Below, one piece after another: positions 8,123 through 16,964 of a stretch of DNA of 64,000 nt. Source of the stretch: Dinoroseobacter sp049801095 (GTDB lineage: Bacteria > Pseudomonadota > Alphaproteobacteria > Rhodobacterales > Rhodobacteraceae). The stretch is from positions 124,001 through 188,000 of the forward strand of contig NZ_JBNAGH010000003.1 in NCBI RefSeq assembly GCF_049801095.1, read 5' to 3'. Each line of letters begins with the position of its first letter. Position 1 is the stretch's first letter. The position numbers and the translations under genes are program-made. The notes beneath the pieces are model-generated. The model was not told where the DNA came from, did not search any database, and saw only the letters and a program-made list of their open reading frames with translations.

Positions 8123-9397
8123 TCACCATTTAAAAGGAATGTAGAGGGCGAGATCGGGCACCGCATAAAGGATCGCGACCGTCACCAGCATCAGCGCCAG
8201 AAAGGGCCAGACGCCCCGGGCCACATTGGACAGGGTCGTGCGCGCCACAGATTGGATCACATAGAGGTTCAGCCCCACGGGCGGCGTGATCAGCGCGCAT
8301 TCCACCATGATGACCATGTAGATCCCGAACCAGATCGGATCGAAGCCGAGCCCCATGGCCGCCGGCAGCAGCACGGGCGTCATGATCAGGATCATCGAGA
8401 GCGCCTCGAAGACCAGCCCCATCAGAAGGAGCACCAGCGAGACCACGATGATGAACATGATCGGCCCGTCAATCACCTGCGCGAGGAAGGCCGAGATGTC
8501 TTGCGGGATCCGGTAAAGCGCGATGGCCTTACCGAACACCTTCGCCCCGGCCACGATCAGCAGGATCGCGGCGGTGGTGATCGCGCTTTCGCGGATCGCC
8601 TCCCAGAAACTCGCCCAGGTCAGCGTGCGCAGCCAGAGTGTCGTGATCAGCAGGGCTGCGGCAAAGCCTACGGCGGCGGCCTCGGTCGGGGTAAAGGCCC
8701 CGGAATAGAGCCCGACGATCACCAGCGCCGCGAGCGCCACCGAAGGCAGGGCACGTTTCGAGGCCGCGATCCGCTCAGCCGTGGTGGCCTTGGGCACCGG
8801 CGTGTAATGCCCCGAGAGGCGCGCATGGAGCATCGCAAAGAGCACAAAGAGCGTGACCAGCACCAGACCCGGCCCGATCCCCGCGAGAAAGAGCGCGATC
8901 ACCGATTGCTCGGTCACGAACCCGTAGACGATCATCGGGATCGAGGGCGGGATCAGGATCCCGAGGGTCCCCCCGGCGGCAAGCAACCCGTAGACAAAGC
9001 GTTTCTCATAGCCGCGATTGATCATCTCGGGGATGGCCACGGTCCCGATGGTGGCCGCCGTCGCCACCGAAGAGCCCGAGATCGCCGCGAACAGCGCACA
9101 GCTCAGGATCGTTGCAACGGCCAGCCCGCCGGGCCAATGCCCGACCCAGGCCTGCACGGCGGCAAAGAGATCCCGCCCCACTCCGCCCTTCAGCAGCAGG
9201 TTCGACATGAGCAGAAACAGCGGCACCGCCAGCAGGATAAACCCGTCCAGCGTCGACAGGATCGATTGCGGCGCCATCAGGGGCGAGAAGCCGCCAAGGA
9301 TCAGCATGGCCAACCCCATGCCGCCCAGGGCAAAGGCCACAGGCACGCCCAACAGCAACAGCACAAAGAGCGCCACGAGGATCAGGATAATGGTCAT
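8123..9397 (-). CDS. TRAP transporter large permease (DctM family)
   Basis: 424 residues, almost entirely hydrophobic with about a dozen membrane segments. DctM hallmarks are visible: SGSSVATAATIG, a GGTLGILIPPSIPMIVYG segment, and TPVLLPAAMGLGFDPIW near the C-terminus. This subunit is the sodium-driven transport channel of a tripartite transporter. Its start overlaps the small permease stop by 4 bases (ATGA), and it is followed almost directly by the PEP-mutase-family enzyme. Inner membrane. Confidence 0.92.
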   Translation of the reverse strand: MTIILILVALFVLLLLGVPVAFALGGMGLAMLILGGFSPLMAPQSILSTLDGFILLAVPLFLLMSNLLLKGGVGRDLFAAVQAWVGHWPGGLAVATILSCALFAAISGSSVATAATIGTVAIPEMINRGYEKRFVYGLLAAGGTLGILIPPSIPMIVYGFVTEQSVIALFLAGIGPGLVLVTLFVLFAMLHARLSGHYTPVPKATTAERIAASKRALPSVALAALVIVGLYSGAFTPTEAAAVGFAAALLITTLWLRTLTWASFWEAIRESAITTAAILLIVAGAKVFGKAIALYRIPQDISAFLAQVIDGPIMFIIVVSLVLLLMGLVFEALSMILIMTPVLLPAAMGLGFDPIWFGIYMVIMVECALITPPVGLNLYVIQSVARTTLSNVARGVWPFLALMLVTVAILYAVPDLALYIPFKW

Positions 9398-9891
9398 TCG
9401 TGGGTCGCTCCGAGGCTGGCCGCATCCCCGTGGCGCATCCGGATAAGCTCCACCACCGCCTGCGCGGTCAGGAGGCCAAAGCCCAGAGGCACCGAGGCCT
9501 CCGCGATCCAGACCGGCAGGTTCAGGAGGGAGCCCGTGGTCCGCCCGCGCTCAAAACTGTCGTAGAAAATGTCGAACCCGTAGATGGTCACGATCCCCGA
9601 AAACAGGATCACCACCACCAGGGCCACCATCGCGCAGAGCTTCTGCGCCGCAGGCGGCAGCAGGCTGGTGACCGCGTTCACGGTGATATGGCGCCGCAAG
9701 GTGAGCAGATGCGCCATGGCCAAAAGGCAGCCCCAGATCAGGCAGAGCTGGCTGAGCTCCGCCGCCCAGATCGTTGGTTTGACAAAGAAATAGCGCGCCA
9801 CGACCTCGTAGGTCAGCATCACGCCAGTGGCGGCCATCAGCACCGCGCCCAGAAGGCAGGCGAGCCGGGAAACAGAGCTTATCAGGGACAT
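9394..9891 (-). CDS. TRAP transporter small permease (DctQ family)
   Basis: 165 residues with four predicted membrane helices and the DctQ signature region: AAELSQLCLIWGCLLAMAHLL and RRHITVNAV. It partners the DctM subunit, with which it overlaps by 4 bases. It sits 62 bases downstream of the receptor gene in the usual P-Q-M order. It scaffolds the large subunit in the inner membrane. Confidence 0.9.
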   Translation of the reverse strand: MSLISSVSRLACLLGAVLMAATGVMLTYEVVARYFFVKPTIWAAELSQLCLIWGCLLAMAHLLTLRRHITVNAVTSLLPPAAQKLCAMVALVVVILFSGIVTIYGFDIFYDSFERGRTTGSLLNLPVWIAEASVPLGFGLLTAQAVVELIRMRHGDAASLGATHE

Positions 9892-9953
9892 GGAGACACC
9901 GTTCGGACGGCCCCGAAGGACCGTCCGGTCTTGGATTTGGCAGGATTATGCGA

Positions 9954-10946
9954 TCAGGAGCCGGAGCCGACCCCCAGCGCGTCGAGGATCTTCTGACCCG
10001 CATCGCCCGTGGCCGCGAGATAGCCGTCATAGACCGGCTGAGCTACGGATTGCCATTTGGCGAGCTCCTCATCAGTGAGCTCGACGATGTTCATGCCATT
10101 GGCCTCTGCGGCGGCATAGGCCTCGGCCTCGATCGCGGCCATGCGGTCGCGCACATCGTCCTGAGCCACCTTGGCGGCGGCATTGATATGGCCCTGGGTT
10201 TCAGCGTCGAGCCCGGCCCACCAATCGCTGTTCACCACCACGACGAACTCGATATTCGCGTGGTTGGTCTTGGTGATCGTGTCCATCACCTCCCAGAGCT
10301 TGCGAGATTTCACACCGGACACGCCCGTCATGCCCACATCCACCGTGCCACGCTGATAGGCGAGGTACTGCTCCGAGCCGGAGATCAGCGTCGGCGCACC
10401 CCCGGCAGCGGTCACAAAATCACCGAGCGTCTTGCCGAAAACGCGGGCCTTCTTGCCCTCCATATCCGCAGGCGTGCGGATCGGGCCGTCCTGGCTGAGC
10501 AGGATCGCGCCGCCATAGGCCTGCCAATAGAGGACCTCGCCGCCGGTCTTGGCGATCTCGGTCTCCAGCACCTCGCGCACGGGCGAGCCTTCGGCCACAG
10601 CCGCGCGGACCTTGTCCTCGGTATTGAAGAGGAACGGCATGTAGAACACGTCCACCACGGGCGCATCGCCCACATAGCGCGTCAGGGATGCGACGCCCGC
10701 TTCAATCGCACCGGACCCCACGGCCGCTGGCACTTCCTTGTCCTTGTAGAGTGTGGCGCTGTCATAGATCTCCACGTCGATCTTGCCGCCGGTGCGTTCC
10801 TCGACCTCCTTCTCGAACAGGGTCAGGTTCTCGCCCAGATGGCTGGTCAGCGGCAGCTGCAGCGAGATCCGCATCTTCTCGGCAGAGATCGCCGCCGAAC
10901 CCAGTACGGACGCGCACGCGGCCAAGATCAGGGTATTCCTCAACAT
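9954..10946 (-). CDS. TRAP transporter solute receptor (DctP family)
   Basis: 330 residues. The start at 10946 gives a clean Sec signal peptide (MLRNTLILAACASVLGSAA) and has GGGAGGAA upstream; an in-frame start 7 codons earlier lacks this support. The mature part follows the DctP pattern: PLTSHLG, a GAIEAG segment around residue 85, GKKARVFG and the helix around SGVKSRKLWEV. It captures an organic acid in the periplasm for the adjacent QM permease. The neighbouring PEP-mutase-family enzyme suggests a dicarboxylate-like ligand, but this is inference. Confidence 0.9.
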   Translation of the reverse strand: MLRNTLILAACASVLGSAAISAEKMRISLQLPLTSHLGENLTLFEKEVEERTGGKIDVEIYDSATLYKDKEVPAAVGSGAIEAGVASLTRYVGDAPVVDVFYMPFLFNTEDKVRAAVAEGSPVREVLETEIAKTGGEVLYWQAYGGAILLSQDGPIRTPADMEGKKARVFGKTLGDFVTAAGGAPTLISGSEQYLAYQRGTVDVGMTGVSGVKSRKLWEVMDTITKTNHANIEFVVVVNSDWWAGLDAETQGHINAAAKVAQDDVRDRMAAIEAEAYAAAEANGMNIVELTDEELAKWQSVAQPVYDGYLAATGDAGQKILDALGVGSGS

Positions 10947-11027
10947 GACATTCCTCCCAGTCGTCATTTATGTGGGGCTGCCCATGACATTACGTCGCGG
11001 CGGGGATTTGGCAACCGCTCCCTTGTG

Positions 11028-12812
11028 TTAAAGCCAGAGCCCCGCGAAACACAGCGATGTCCCCAGCCCTCCCAGAGCGATCCGTCGCCACCAGGGCCCG
11101 CGCCCGATCAGCCCGCGGGAGATCCCGCCCAGCCCCAGCCCGACCATCCCCATGGCCAAGAGCGCCGCAAAGGGCGCGGTCGAGAGCTGGATCAGCGCCT
11201 CATTGGCGATCATCGCCAGAGGGATCACGTAGAGCCCGACGCCCAGCGCCATGGCCGTGAGCGCCACGCGCAACCAGTTCTCCTGCACCATGCCCGAGGC
11301 GATGAAGACCGCGCCACAGACCGGTGGGGTGATGGTCGACAAGAGCGCGAACCAGAAGACAAAGAGATGCGCCTGCAAGGGCTCCAGCCCCAGTTCAATC
11401 AGGGCAGGCCCGGCCACGGAGACGCAGATGACGTAAGCCGCCGTCGTCGGCACCTCCATCCCCAGCAGAAGGCAGGCGAGCGCCGTCAGCAGCAGCGCGG
11501 GCCAGAGCGCCCCGCCCGAGCCCGACAGAATGACGGAGGTGATCTTCACCCCCAGCCCGGTGATCCCCAGCACACCGATGATGATCGAGGCGCAGATGAT
11601 GATCGAGGCGATCATCGCCACCTGCCGCCCGGCATTGAGCATCGCATCGCCCAGCCGCGCGAAGCCCTGGGCTGGGTTCGGACGCAGGGTGATGTCCACG
11701 AAGAGGAGCGCAAGCCCGGTGAAGATCGCCAAGGCGGCTGCGTATTGCGGTGTGTAGCCCAAGGCGAACATCGCGAAAAGCAGGGTCGAGAAAGGTACGA
11801 GGAAGAAGGCCGAAGTGATCAGCACCTGTTTGCGGGCCGGGCGGTCCTCCTCCGGGATGGGCTGCAGGTCAAAGCGCGAGGCGAAGGCGTTGAGCCCCTG
11901 CCAGACCGTCGCGAAATAGAGGATCGCGGGTAAGAGCGCGGCGAGCATGATCTCGGAATAGGGCACGCCCGTGAGCTCGACCATGACGAAGGCCCCGGCC
12001 CCCATGAGGGGCGGCATGATCTGCCCGCCCGACGAGGCCACGGCCTCCGTCGCCGCCGCAAGCCGCTTGGGATAACCGAGCTTGGTCATGGCCGGCAGGG
12101 TGATCGCCCCGGTGGAGGCGACATTGGCCGAGGCCGAGCCCGAGATCGACCCGAAGAGCGCCGAGGACAGGACCGAGACCTTGGCCGCCCCGCCCGTGAG
12201 CCGCCCCGCTGCAGCGGCGGCCACATTCATGAAGCCCTGCCCCGCCTCGCCCGCATTGAGCACCGCACCAAAGATCACAAAGATCGCAACAACCCCCACG
12301 GAGACGCCCGTGAGACTGCCCCAGAGCCCACCTTCAGCGGCGATCAGCGTGCCGAGAAAGCTCTGCAAAGGCGTGCCCGCATGGCCAAACTCACCGGGGA
12401 TATGCTGCCCGAAAAGGCCATAGAGCAGCGCGGCCAGCGCCACCAGCGGCAGGGGCCAGCCGATGGCCCGCCGCGCGCCTTCCATGGCGACGCCGAGGAG
12501 CAGGATGGCAAGCCCCACCTGAAACTGGTTTTCGAGAAACCCATACTGGTTGCGCAGCATCTGGTGGTTGAGCGCCACCCAGAGGCACCCCGCGATCCCG
12601 AGCCCTGCAAGGATCGCGCCGCTGGCACGCGACACCGGTCCCGTGGCGGCAAAGAGGAAGACCCAAGGCAGGGTCAGCGCCATATGGAGCGGGCGGGCCA
12701 CCAGATTGGGGACCAGCCCGTAGAAGATCAGCCCCAGATGGAACACCGCTGTCAGCGTGCCCAGCGCGATCCAGATCCGTCGCGCCGGGATCTCCCCGTC
12801 TGTGCCGATCAT
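11028..12812 (-). CDS. TAXI-type TRAP transporter fused permease (DctQM fusion)
   Basis: 594 residues. The size and hydrophobicity fit the fused 4TM plus 12TM permeases that work with TAXI receptors. Characteristic stretches are GSISGSASANVASTGAITLP, SSGGQIMPPLMGAGAF and LLGMEVPTTAAYVI. It is predicted to import an organic acid (substrate unknown) across the inner membrane. It follows the TAXI receptor gene by 12 bases on the same strand, so they form a transcription unit. It is a separate system from the DctPQM set downstream of it; the two classes simply lie back to back. Confidence 0.92.
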   Translation of the reverse strand: MIGTDGEIPARRIWIALGTLTAVFHLGLIFYGLVPNLVARPLHMALTLPWVFLFAATGPVSRASGAILAGLGIAGCLWVALNHQMLRNQYGFLENQFQVGLAILLLGVAMEGARRAIGWPLPLVALAALLYGLFGQHIPGEFGHAGTPLQSFLGTLIAAEGGLWGSLTGVSVGVVAIFVIFGAVLNAGEAGQGFMNVAAAAAGRLTGGAAKVSVLSSALFGSISGSASANVASTGAITLPAMTKLGYPKRLAAATEAVASSGGQIMPPLMGAGAFVMVELTGVPYSEIMLAALLPAILYFATVWQGLNAFASRFDLQPIPEEDRPARKQVLITSAFFLVPFSTLLFAMFALGYTPQYAAALAIFTGLALLFVDITLRPNPAQGFARLGDAMLNAGRQVAMIASIIICASIIIGVLGITGLGVKITSVILSGSGGALWPALLLTALACLLLGMEVPTTAAYVICVSVAGPALIELGLEPLQAHLFVFWFALLSTITPPVCGAVFIASGMVQENWLRVALTAMALGVGLYVIPLAMIANEALIQLSTAPFAALLAMGMVGLGLGGISRGLIGRGPWWRRIALGGLGTSLCFAGLWL

Positions 12813-12824
12813 CGCCTTATGCGC

Positions 12825-13781
12825 TTACATATGCGCGTCGCTGAGGGCCGCGCCGATTTCCTTGTAATAGCGCAGGGCGCCGGGATGGATCTGGCTGGTG
12901 ATATTGGCCAGCATCTCCACCGAGACCCCGTCCCACCACTTGGCGTCGCCCGCCATGTCGGCCTTGGTCTCCCAATAGGTCTTGGTCAGGGCATAGGCCG
13001 TGTCCTCATCCATCTTGGAAGTCGTATAGGCCACCACCGGCAGGGAGGTCGTGGTGATATCCGCGTCCTGCCCCGCATAGGTGCCCGCCGGGATGGTCAG
13101 CTCCGTCCGCTTGGAGGCGGCCACCTGATCCGGCGTGAGCGAGAGCACCTTGACGCCCGTGGAGGCCGCCGCCTCGATCACGTTGGGCGCGGGATAGGAC
13201 CCTGCGGTTACGAAGCCGTCGATCTGGCCGTTCTTCAGCGCGTTCACCGCGTTGGAGAGCTCGCTATCGGCGATCTTCACATCGTCCTTCACACCAAAGA
13301 GATCGAGATACTTCGCCCCCTCCCGCGCGCCGAAAGAGCCGCTGCCGAGGAGGATGGTCTTGCCCGCCATCTCCTCAAAGCTGGTGACGCCGCTCTTTTC
13401 GGACATGACGAAATGCATGGTCAGGGACGGGATCGGAAAGAGCGCGCGGATCTCGTCAAAAGCCGGGTTGCCCTTACCCTCGAACATGGCGCGCCCGCCC
13501 TGGGCGAGGCCCACGAGCGCGGGCGGCGTGGTGAAGACATAATCGCCGCCGCGGGCGCGCACCTCCATCACGTTCTGCACGGAGCCCTGGCTTTCCTCGA
13601 CCGTGACCGAGATCTCGCCGCTCGAGCCCTCCTTCATGGCCTCGGCGATCTGCACCGCCATCTGGAAATAGGATGAGCCCGCTTTGGCGGATTTGTAGGT
13701 GACCCGGGTCTCGGCCCAGGCCGCGCTGCTGAGCAGGCAGGCCGCCGCGGCGGTCACAGTCAGTGTCTTCAGAAATGTCAT
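12825..13781 (-). CDS. TAXI family TRAP solute receptor
   Basis: 318 residues. The start at 13781 is preceded by GGGAGGATC and gives a Sec signal peptide (MTFLKTLTVTAAAACLLSSA, cleaved after AWA). The mature protein shows the TAXI features: SYFQMAVQIAEAMKE, AGKTILLGSGSFG, NAVNALKNGQIDGF and a C-terminal HPGALRYYKEIG. It is a periplasmic receptor for the fused permease next to it. Longer N-terminal forms read into the upstream intergenic region and are not supported. Confidence 0.92.
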   Translation of the reverse strand: MTFLKTLTVTAAAACLLSSAAWAETRVTYKSAKAGSSYFQMAVQIAEAMKEGSSGEISVTVEESQGSVQNVMEVRARGGDYVFTTPPALVGLAQGGRAMFEGKGNPAFDEIRALFPIPSLTMHFVMSEKSGVTSFEEMAGKTILLGSGSFGAREGAKYLDLFGVKDDVKIADSELSNAVNALKNGQIDGFVTAGSYPAPNVIEAAASTGVKVLSLTPDQVAASKRTELTIPAGTYAGQDADITTTSLPVVAYTTSKMDEDTAYALTKTYWETKADMAGDAKWWDGVSVEMLANITSQIHPGALRYYKEIGAALSDAHM

Positions 13782-13944
13782 GATGATCCTCCCAAACGCA
13801 TGGGCCAGACTGTTGCGCGCCGTCGGGGCAAGCGCAAGTCGAAGAACGCACGGGCTCGTGACTGCCACCGGGGCTGGGAGGACGGGCGTCGCGGCCTATC
13901 TGACAGACGGGCGCGCTGCTGCGTCCGCTGGAGGAGATCCCGTC

Positions 13945-14649
13945 ATGACCGTCACAGTCTCGATCGCGTCGCGGATGGCCGGGCTCCGGGCGGCCTGTTT
14001 GAGCCTTGCGCTCGCGCTCATGGCCGCGCCGGGAGCCGTCGCGGCGGACCCGCGCATCCAGATCGTCGGCGACAGTGTCATGACCTGGAATGGCCGCAAC
14101 GCGATCCCGGAGGTGATGGGCCGCATCCTCGGCGAGCCTGTGGACAATAACGCCCGCGCGGGTGCGCGCCTGACCCGCAGCAGCCTGATCGCGCGCTCGG
14201 TTCAAGCGCAGTTCCGACGAGGGAGCTGGGATTGGGTGGTCGTGAATGGCGGAGCGAATGACCTCAACCGCGATTGCGGCTGCAACCGCTGCGCCGCCGA
14301 GATCGCGGCGATGATCTCAGAAGACGGGCAGCGCGGCACCTGGCCCGATCTCGTGGCGCGACTGCAGGCGGGCGGGGCCGCGCGGGTGATGATCGTGGGC
14401 TATTATGGCCCCACCGGGCGCGGCGGGCGGACGGATCGCTGCGCCGATGAGCTGGCCATTGTCGACGCGCGGCTCGCCCAGCTTGCCGCCGCGCGGGCTG
14501 GCGTGCATTTCGTCGATGCCGACCCTGTCATGGGCCCGCGTACGCCGCAGTTCTTCTCATCCGACCTGATCCACCCGAACGCCCAGGGCTCCGCCGCAAT
14601 CGGGGCTCTGATCGCCGAGACCATCGCCCGGATCGACCCTGCCCGCTAG
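13945..14649 (+). CDS. Secreted SGNH/GDSL-type hydrolase
   Basis: 234 residues with an N-terminal signal sequence cleaved near AVAA (about 34). All four SGNH blocks are present: GDS with catalytic S44, a glycine in the block II region, GGAND with N106, and DLIHPN with D208 and H211. The family hydrolyses esters of lipids, acyl groups or O-acetylated sugars. A small cysteine cluster (CGCNRC, 112-117) is unusual and could form a disulfide or metal site. The start has GGAGGAG at a good distance; an upstream in-frame extension lacks one. It is divergent from the TAXI operon and convergent with the RpiR gene, so apparently monocistronic. Substrate unknown. Confidence 0.85.
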   Translation: MTVTVSIASRMAGLRAACLSLALALMAAPGAVAADPRIQIVGDSVMTWNGRNAIPEVMGRILGEPVDNNARAGARLTRSSLIARSVQAQFRRGSWDWVVVNGGANDLNRDCGCNRCAAEIAAMISEDGQRGTWPDLVARLQAGGAARVMIVGYYGPTGRGGRTDRCADELAIVDARLAQLAAARAGVHFVDADPVMGPRTPQFFSSDLIHPNAQGSAAIGALIAETIARIDPAR

Positions 14650-14651
14650 GC

Positions 14652-15524
14652 TCAGGTGAATTTGCGAAAGAGCTTGGTCTGATCGAAAATCTCTTCGAGG
14701 GCCTGCATCCGATCCTTCGTCGTCTCCCAATTCAGGGTCTGGACGGCGGCAATCATGCTCTCGACCAAGAGCATGCAGGTGGCCAGGGAATCCCAGGCCG
14801 AGGGCACGATGATCCGGCTCGACAGACAGATATCCGAGAGCCGATGGACCGGCGAGCGCCACTGATCCGTGAAAAGGATGATCTGCGCCCCGCGATCCCG
14901 CGCAATCTCGGCCAGCTTCAGCGTGTTGTTCTCGTAGCGCCGCACGTCGAAGATCACGAAGACATCCCCCTCCCCCGCATTCAAGAGGTCATGGGGCCAT
15001 GTGTTCGAGGTCGATTGCACATGGATCACATCAGGCCGGATCACCTGCATATGCAGAAAGAGATACTCCGCCAGGGTATGGGTAATGCGCCCGCCAACGA
15101 TATAGAGCGACCGGTTCGGATCCGCGACGAGGGCGCAGGCGCGGTCGAACTCTTCGGGGTCGATATGGGCGAGCGAGTTGCGGATATTGTCGATCACCGC
15201 ATCCGTGAACCGGTTCAGGATATGCCCCGACGGCGCGGCCCCGGCCCAGGTCTCATGCTTGGCGATCGGGCCCTTGCCGATGGCGCCCAGCTCCTCGCGC
15301 AGCTCGGCCTGAAACTCCGCATAGCCCTTGTAGCCGAGCTTCTGGACCATACGCGCAACCGTCGGCACCGAGACCCCGGCCCCCTTGGCCAAAGCTGCAA
15401 GCGGGCCGAGCCCCGAGGCCGGGTAATTCTCAAGCACCGAGAGCGCGAGCTGCCGCTCGGCCCGTGTCAGCGTGTCGAGCTGGGCCTGGATACGGTCCGC
15501 GATGGTCTGGGGCGGAGGGGTCAT
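14652..15524 (-). CDS. RpiR/MurR-family transcriptional regulator
   Basis: 290 residues: an N-terminal helix-turn-helix (LAALAKGAGVSVPTVARMVQKLGYKG region, about 50-75) and a C-terminal SIS phosphosugar-binding domain (YIVGGRITHTLAEYL to SSRIIVPSAWDS). RpiR proteins repress or activate catabolic operons in response to phosphorylated sugars or related acids. The start at 15524 has AGAGG upstream; an alternative 13 codons earlier lacks a ribosome site. It is divergent from the amidohydrolase/TRAP operon, which it probably controls. An imperfect palindrome in the shared promoter region is the likely operator. Confidence 0.88.
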   Translation of the reverse strand: MTPPPQTIADRIQAQLDTLTRAERQLALSVLENYPASGLGPLAALAKGAGVSVPTVARMVQKLGYKGYAEFQAELREELGAIGKGPIAKHETWAGAAPSGHILNRFTDAVIDNIRNSLAHIDPEEFDRACALVADPNRSLYIVGGRITHTLAEYLFLHMQVIRPDVIHVQSTSNTWPHDLLNAGEGDVFVIFDVRRYENNTLKLAEIARDRGAQIILFTDQWRSPVHRLSDICLSSRIIVPSAWDSLATCMLLVESMIAAVQTLNWETTKDRMQALEEIFDQTKLFRKFT

Positions 15525-15566
15525 GCTGCCTCTTTCTTGTACAGAAATATCAGAGCGCGTCATCAG

Positions 15567-15582
15567 GTGATAATTATTTCAC
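15567..15582. promoter_or_regulatory. Candidate RpiR operator in the divergent promoter region
   Basis: GTGATAATTATTTCAC has outer arms GTGA/TCAC around an AT-only core. It is the only such AT-rich symmetric element between the regulator and the amidohydrolase gene. The shape resembles operators of other RpiR proteins (TGA/TGT ends with AT core). A TTGACA hexamer follows at 15590-15595 on the plus strand without an obvious -10. Confidence 0.5.
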
Positions 15583-15636
15583 AATTTTGTTGACAGAACG
15601 CGGCGCTGGCAAGAGCTTTGTGCCACAGGAGCGCAA

Positions 15637-16407
15637 ATGAATCATCTCGACCCCACCAAGCCCGATCATCCGATCGCCGTGCGCAATGCACAGGCGGACG
15701 GATCTGTGGTGGTGGTTTGCGAACATGCGAGCGCCCATATCCCCGCCGAGTTTGCCGATCTCGGCCTCGCGCCCGAGGCGCGCCAGAGCCATGCGGTCTG
15801 GGACCCGGGCGCGCTGGCCGTGGCCGAGGAGCTGGCGGACCGGCTGGGCGCGACGCTGGTCGCGGCGACCGTGTCGCGGCTGATCTATGACTGCAACCGT
15901 CCGCCAGAGGCGCCTGACGCCATGCCCGCCCAAAGCGAAGTGGTCCGCGTTCCCGGCAATGAGGATCTGAGCGAGACGGAGCGCGCGGACCGCGCCCGCC
16001 GCTTCTATACGCCGTTCCGCGAGACGCTGCGGGATGTGCTGACGGCCAAATCCAACCCGATCCTTGTGACCATCCACAGCTTCACGCCGATCTATCACGG
16101 CAAGATGCGAGACGTAGAGATCGGGATCCTCCATGATGCGGATCGCCGGGTGGCGGATGCGCTGCTCGAGGCCGCCGGGGGGACCACAGCTTTCAAGGTT
16201 GCGCGAAACGAACCCTATGGGCCCGAGGATGGCGTGACCCACACGCTCCGCGATCAGGCCCTGCCCCATGGCCATGCCAATGTGATGATCGAGATCCGCA
16301 ACGACCTGCTGACGACACCGGAGGCCCAGTCCGATATGGCCGCCCTGCTCGCCGGGTGGCTCACCACGGCCTGCGCCGAGATCGGAGGCCGCTCATGCAC
16401 GGCGTGA
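15637..16407 (+). CDS. N-formylglutamate amidohydrolase family protein
   Basis: 256 residues. The motif VVVVCEHASAHIP (25-37) carries the metal-binding E-H of this family. DCNRPPEAPDAMP, LVTIHSFTPIYHG and RNEPYG are further family blocks, with a metal-binding histidine in TIHSF. The classic reaction releases formate from N-formyl-L-glutamate in histidine degradation, but no hut genes are near. Here it leads an operon with a TRAP transporter and, further down, a glutamine-synthetase-like ligase. A role in hydrolysing another N-acyl or glutamyl amide is therefore possible (inference). Ribosome site AGGAG 4 to 5 bases before the start. The stop overlaps the next gene by 13 bases. Confidence 0.85.
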   Translation: MNHLDPTKPDHPIAVRNAQADGSVVVVCEHASAHIPAEFADLGLAPEARQSHAVWDPGALAVAEELADRLGATLVAATVSRLIYDCNRPPEAPDAMPAQSEVVRVPGNEDLSETERADRARRFYTPFRETLRDVLTAKSNPILVTIHSFTPIYHGKMRDVEIGILHDADRRVADALLEAAGGTTAFKVARNEPYGPEDGVTHTLRDQALPHGHANVMIEIRNDLLTTPEAQSDMAALLAGWLTTACAEIGGRSCTA

Positions 16408-16964
16408 TGCGCGGCTATATCCGCGGCGTCGATGCCGTGAATTACCGGCTCGGACGGGTGGTGATGTACGGGATCTTTGTGCTGATGGGGATCCTGCTCT
16501 GGTCCTCGGTGTCGAAGACGTTTTTCCTGCCCTCGCTCTGGACCCTGGAAATGGCCCAGTTCGTGATGGTGGGCTATTACATCCTAGGCGGGCCTTACTC
16601 CCTGCAGCTCGGCTCGAATGTGCGGATGGATCTGCTCTATGGTGGCTGGTCCGTGCGGCGCAAGGCCTGGTTCGACGCGATCACGGTGCTGTTCCTGATT
16701 TTCTATCTCTGCGTGATGATCTATGGGGCGGTGGGCTCGACGGCCTATTCTCTGGGCTATTGGAAGACCGAGCCGTTTTCCTACTTCATCGGCCTCGCCA
16801 CGGGCACCGAAGAGGTCGGGCGGCTCGAACGCTCCTCCTCCGCGTGGCGGCCCTATATGTGGCCGGTCAAAGCGGTGATGATCCTCGGCTTCACGCTCAT
16901 GCTGCTGCAATGCGTCTCCGAGCTCTGCAAGGATATCCTGCGGATCCGGGGTGAGGAGATCTGA
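16395..16964 (+). CDS. TRAP transporter small permease (DctQ family)
   Basis: 189 residues with four membrane helices and DctQ features such as WTLEMAQFVMVGYYILGG and NVRMDLLYG. The start at 16395 uses a GGAGG embedded in the amidohydrolase gene end, which makes the two genes overlap by 13 bases. The stop shares one base with the DctM start (TGATG). It has a somewhat longer loop before the last helix than the DctQ at 9394. Inner membrane. Confidence 0.9.
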   Translation: MHGVMRGYIRGVDAVNYRLGRVVMYGIFVLMGILLWSSVSKTFFLPSLWTLEMAQFVMVGYYILGGPYSLQLGSNVRMDLLYGGWSVRRKAWFDAITVLFLIFYLCVMIYGAVGSTAYSLGYWKTEPFSYFIGLATGTEEVGRLERSSSAWRPYMWPVKAVMILGFTLMLLQCVSELCKDILRIRGEEI

